Part shown: positions 14,866 to 16,666 of the stretch, piece by piece
How positions within the stretch are numbered: position 1 is the first letter of the stretch
Layout: each line of letters opens with the position of its first letter
Source: JBGMEA01 sp964444065
GTDB taxonomy: Bacteria > Bacillota > Clostridia > Eubacteriales > Anaerofustaceae
Direction: 5' to 3'
Assembly: GCA_964444065.1 (NCBI GenBank)
Contig: CAYUFL010000037.1
Location: forward strand, 1-16,666
Length of the DNA stretch: 16,666 nt
Made by a program: the position numbers and the translations under genes
The notes under the pieces: model-generated
The model's database searches: none
Told to the model about the DNA's origin: nothing
Seen by the model: only the letters and a program-made list of their open reading frames with translations

Positions 14866-15576
14866 TTAATCGAGTATTTTACCGTCGGTTGAAATTGTTA
14901 CAACCTGCCACGGGATGATTTTTCCGCTGTTCATCATTGCATTTTTTACCGCATTGACAATTCCGCCGCAACACGGAACTTCCATTCGGACAACCGTGAT
15001 ACTCTTGATTTCGTTGTTCAGTAAAATATCAGTCAATTTCTCCCTATAATCAGGCGTATCGAGCTTCGGGCACCCGATCAGCGTAACATGATTTTTGATA
15101 AAACGATTATGAAAATCTCCGTATGCGAATGCCGTACAGTCCGCCGCAATCAGCAGGTCGGCATTTTCCATGTATGGAGCATTGATAGGCACCAACTTGA
15201 TCTGCACCGGCCACTGCGACAACTGAGATGAGCCTTCTTCGGGCGATTCGTTGCTGCAGAAAGGAGTGTGATCTCTGTGTTCTATTGTTTTGGATGCTGA
15301 TCCGGGACATCCGCAAGCAAGTTTTGCTTCTTCTTTTGTTGCGGAAAGATGTTCATCCACAGCTTTTTGATCGTATGCGGGTGCTTCCCTCTCTTCAAAT
15401 GAGATCGCTCCGGTCGGACACACCGGCAGACAATTACCCAAACCATCGCAATAATCGTCTCGGATCAGTTCAGCTTTGCCGTCAATCAAACGAATCGCAC
15501 CTTCATGACAAGCATTAACACACAACCCACACCCGTTACAAGACTCCTTATCAATATGAATGATTTTTCGTTTCAT
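14866..15576 (-). CDS. Hcp-associated dicluster ferredoxin-type protein (FrdX-like)
   Basis: A 236-residue iron-sulfur protein likely to donate electrons to Hcp. The N-terminal 60 residues are a bacterial ferredoxin domain with C13, C16, C19 and C23 (CNGCGLCVNAC) and a second motif YCDGLGNCLPVCP giving C43, C49 and C53. The position of the usual second Cys (residue 46) is Leu, so one cluster has only three Cys ligands or a non-Cys ligand. More cysteines follow at C88/C90 (ACGCPGS), C107, C147, C169 (IGCPKLD) and C202/C203 (VPCCGG), the last in a C-terminal domain of unknown function. It is first in the operon, directly upstream of hcp. A strong GGAGG precedes the ATG. HcpR regulons of anaerobes are known to contain hcp with a ferredoxin called frdX, which fits this pair. 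Confidence 0.85.
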   Translation of the reverse strand: MKRKIIHIDKESCNGCGLCVNACHEGAIRLIDGKAELIRDDYCDGLGNCLPVCPTGAISFEEREAPAYDQKAVDEHLSATKEEAKLACGCPGSASKTIEHRDHTPFCSNESPEEGSSQLSQWPVQIKLVPINAPYMENADLLIAADCTAFAYGDFHNRFIKNHVTLIGCPKLDTPDYREKLTDILLNNEIKSITVVRMEVPCCGGIVNAVKNAMMNSGKIIPWQVVTISTDGKILD

Positions 15577-15589
15577 TTTGACCTCCGTA

Positions 15590-15618
15590 TTGCTTTTCTG
15601 AGATCATTATAGTACAAT
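15590..15618 (+). promoter_or_regulatory. Promoter of the CRP/FNR regulator
   Basis: TTGCTT (15590-15595), a 17-bp spacer and TACAAT (15613-15618) predict a start near 15625. The operator at 15633-15648 then sits at about +16, between start and ribosome site, a roadblock position that fits autorepression. This promoter overlaps the frdX-hcp promoter on the other strand. Confidence 0.6.
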
Positions 15619-15648
15619 ATCAATGCAATTTCTGTTGCTTTTGCAACA
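15606..15648 (-). promoter_or_regulatory. frdX-hcp promoter with CRP/FNR-type operator at -41.5
   Basis: On the minus strand the -10 is a perfect TATAAT (15606-15611), predicting a start at 15599 (A). The -35 position reads CAGAAA, a poor match. In its place is a perfect palindrome TGTTGCTTTTGCAACA (15633-15648), with the 5-6-5 geometry of CRP-family sites, centred exactly at -41.5. This is the class II activator position known for CRP and FNR. It suggests that the divergent regulator activates the operon. Confidence 0.75.
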
Positions 15649-15661
15649 AAAGGAGAATAAA

Positions 15662-16315
15662 TTGAAAATTTCGGAATTGTTCGACGGAATTGATCAAAAT
15701 GACTACACCACCCTGATTAATTGTCTTGGCGGAACAGAAAAAACATATTCAAAAGACAGTTACATTTTGATGGCAGGAGATAAGGTTGATTACGTCGGTG
15801 TAATTCTTTCCGGTAAAGTGAAAATCATAAAAGAAGATTTTTTCGGCACACGAAATATCATTGCGGAACTCGGCGAAGGAGATGTATTCGGCGAAGCATT
15901 CGCCTGCGCAGGAGTGGGGATCAGCAACGAAACAGTCCAGGCTTCTACAGACTGCCGCATTATGATGATTCAATTTAAAAAATTGGTGACGACCTGCAGC
16001 AATGCATGCGCTTTTCACTCCGCGTTGATTGCCAATATGCTTAAGATTGTCGCAAAAAAGAATATCCATATGAGCGATAAAATGGAGATTATTTCGAAGA
16101 GGACAACAAGAGAAAAAATCATGACTTATTTACTGAATGAAGCAGAAAGAAAACATAACCGAAGGTTCGAAATTTCTTTTTCAAGAAATGAACTGGCGGA
16201 TTACCTTTGCGTAGAACGCAGTGCGATGTCAAGAGAACTCAGTAAAATGCAACAGGATAAACTGATCCGATACACAAAAAACAACTTTGAATTATTGGAA
16301 TCAAATTTCCAATAA
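15662..16315 (+). CDS. CRP/FNR-family transcriptional regulator, HcpR-like
   Basis: A 217-residue regulator with an N-terminal cyclic-nucleotide-binding-like beta-barrel (VGVILSGKVKIIKEDFFGTRNIIAELGEGDVFGEAFACAG at about 45-84), a dimerisation helix (about 105-145) and a C-terminal winged HTH. The HTH spans about 174-195 with recognition helix VERSAMSRELSKM; R186 and R191 align with the CRP/FNR DNA-contacting positions, while the Glu of CRP is Ser here, in keeping with a TGTTG half-site instead of TGTGA. I choose the TTG at 15662, with AGGAG six bases upstream. The earlier ATG at 15623 lies before the predicted transcript start and would put the operator inside the coding region. Cys residues (21, 82, 98, 112, 116, 183) do not form the FNR N-terminal cluster motif, so heme or another ligand is possible. 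It is divergent from frdX-hcp; HcpR regulators are known to control hcp in response to nitrosative stress. Confidence 0.85.
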   Translation: MKISELFDGIDQNDYTTLINCLGGTEKTYSKDSYILMAGDKVDYVGVILSGKVKIIKEDFFGTRNIIAELGEGDVFGEAFACAGVGISNETVQASTDCRIMMIQFKKLVTTCSNACAFHSALIANMLKIVAKKNIHMSDKMEIISKRTTREKIMTYLLNEAERKHNRRFEISFSRNELADYLCVERSAMSRELSKMQQDKLIRYTKNNFELLESNFQ

Positions 16316-16342
16316 ATAAGCTGACTGAATGAATTGGCAAAC

Positions 16343-16377
16343 AAAAGCAGACATGGGAAAAACATGTCTGCTTTTTT
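16343..16377 (+). terminator. Terminator of the CRP/FNR regulator gene
   Basis: Perfect 13-bp arms AAAAGCAGACATG (16343-16355) and CATGTCTGCTTTT (16363-16375) with a 7-nt loop are followed by more T to 16377. It lies 27 bp after the stop codon. Confidence 0.88.
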
Positions 16378-16458
16378 GATATGTTGTAATAAAAGAGAAT
16401 CCTATTGCACTGACACAGAACGAAGAGACAGAGAATGTGAACCACATTTGTATGCACA

Positions 16459-16666
16459 CGGGTAAATAAGTACCTGAAATACGGCGAAGCCGCTCTTGAG
16501 AACAAACGAAAAGACAATCCCTATCCGTCAATGCAAACATCCAAAAGCATGAATGAACCAGCCAGACTGCAATTGATCATAGCCAACCAGCAGGCACAGA
16601 TCGAAAGACTAAAAAATGATATACTGTGAGAGGCGTTGGTGCAAAAATCAAAAGAGCGGAACATCC
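16459..16666 (+). pseudogene. Fragment of an IS3-family transposase OrfA, frameshifted
   Basis: The frame reads RVNKYLKYGEAALENKRK, then NPYPSMQTSKSMNEPARLQL and QQAQIERLKN. This is the middle of IS3-family OrfA-type proteins (HTH-Trp segment, ENKR linker, TSKS, then a coiled-coil leucine zipper ending ERLKKGY). A TGA stops it at 16627. Inserting one G at about 16618 restores KNGYTVRGVGA, which is the expected continuation (GY.VKGVGA) and remains open to the window edge, so a single-base deletion has inactivated it. The N-terminal HTH is missing: upstream of 16459 the frame soon meets a TGA and no similarity is seen. It continues off the right edge. The family call is by pattern, not by search. 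Confidence 0.65.

Noticed and set aside
14118..14918. 266-codon open frame on the plus strand across hcp and the end of the ferredoxin gene
   Set aside because: Antisense to hcp, whose ligand residues are all conserved; the composition is that of a shadow frame and there is no ribosome site.
1..16666. CRISPR array, tRNA, rRNA, phage genes or toxin-antitoxin pair
   Set aside because: No regularly spaced repeats, cloverleaf or rRNA-like sequence, and no gene pair of these kinds was seen on reading both strands.

Overview
The window looks like chromosomal DNA of an anaerobic, low-GC, Gram-positive-type (Bacillota-like) bacterium with acetogenic or CO-oxidising metabolism. The evidence is a carbon monoxide dehydrogenase / acetyl-CoA synthase operon, acetate kinase next to a YceD (DUF177) gene, strong GGAGG-type ribosome binding sites, sigma-A-like promoters and several anaerobic iron-sulfur stress proteins. 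I cannot name a species.

Left part (1-8511, all on the minus strand): the start of a yceD/DUF177 gene cut by the window edge with its own promoter; ackA (acetate kinase); a eukaryotic-type hexokinase; then, behind a clear terminator, the operon cooS/acsA - cooC - acsB. A small cooT-like nickel protein lies upstream, separated from cooS by 442 bp of AT-rich non-coding DNA. Together CooT and CooC (nickel delivery), CooS (CO2/CO interconversion) and AcsB (acetyl-CoA assembly) form the carbonyl branch of the Wood-Ljungdahl pathway, and AckA takes acetyl phosphate on to acetate and ATP. The corrinoid protein genes (acsC/acsD), acsE and fhs are not in the window.

Middle (8512-11742): a divergent intergenic region with three palindromes, then tex (RNA-binding, transcription-associated) and a glycerophosphodiester phosphodiesterase on the plus strand, closed by a bidirectional terminator.

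Right part (11766-16377): on the minus strand, a flavin reductase-rubredoxin fusion (Hrb type) directly coupled to a PC4/YdbC-like ssDNA-binding protein gene, a small two-helix membrane protein, and the operon frdX-like ferredoxin - hcp (hybrid cluster protein). Divergent from this is a CRP/FNR-family regulator, probably HcpR-like. Between them sits a perfect 16-bp operator. It is centred at -41.5 of the predicted frdX-hcp promoter and at about +16 of the predicted regulator promoter, which suggests activation of the operon and autorepression of the regulator. This is the most informative regulatory signal in the window.

The right edge (16459-16666) holds a frameshifted fragment of an IS3-family transposase OrfA. 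I found no rRNA, tRNA, CRISPR array or recognisable riboswitch.
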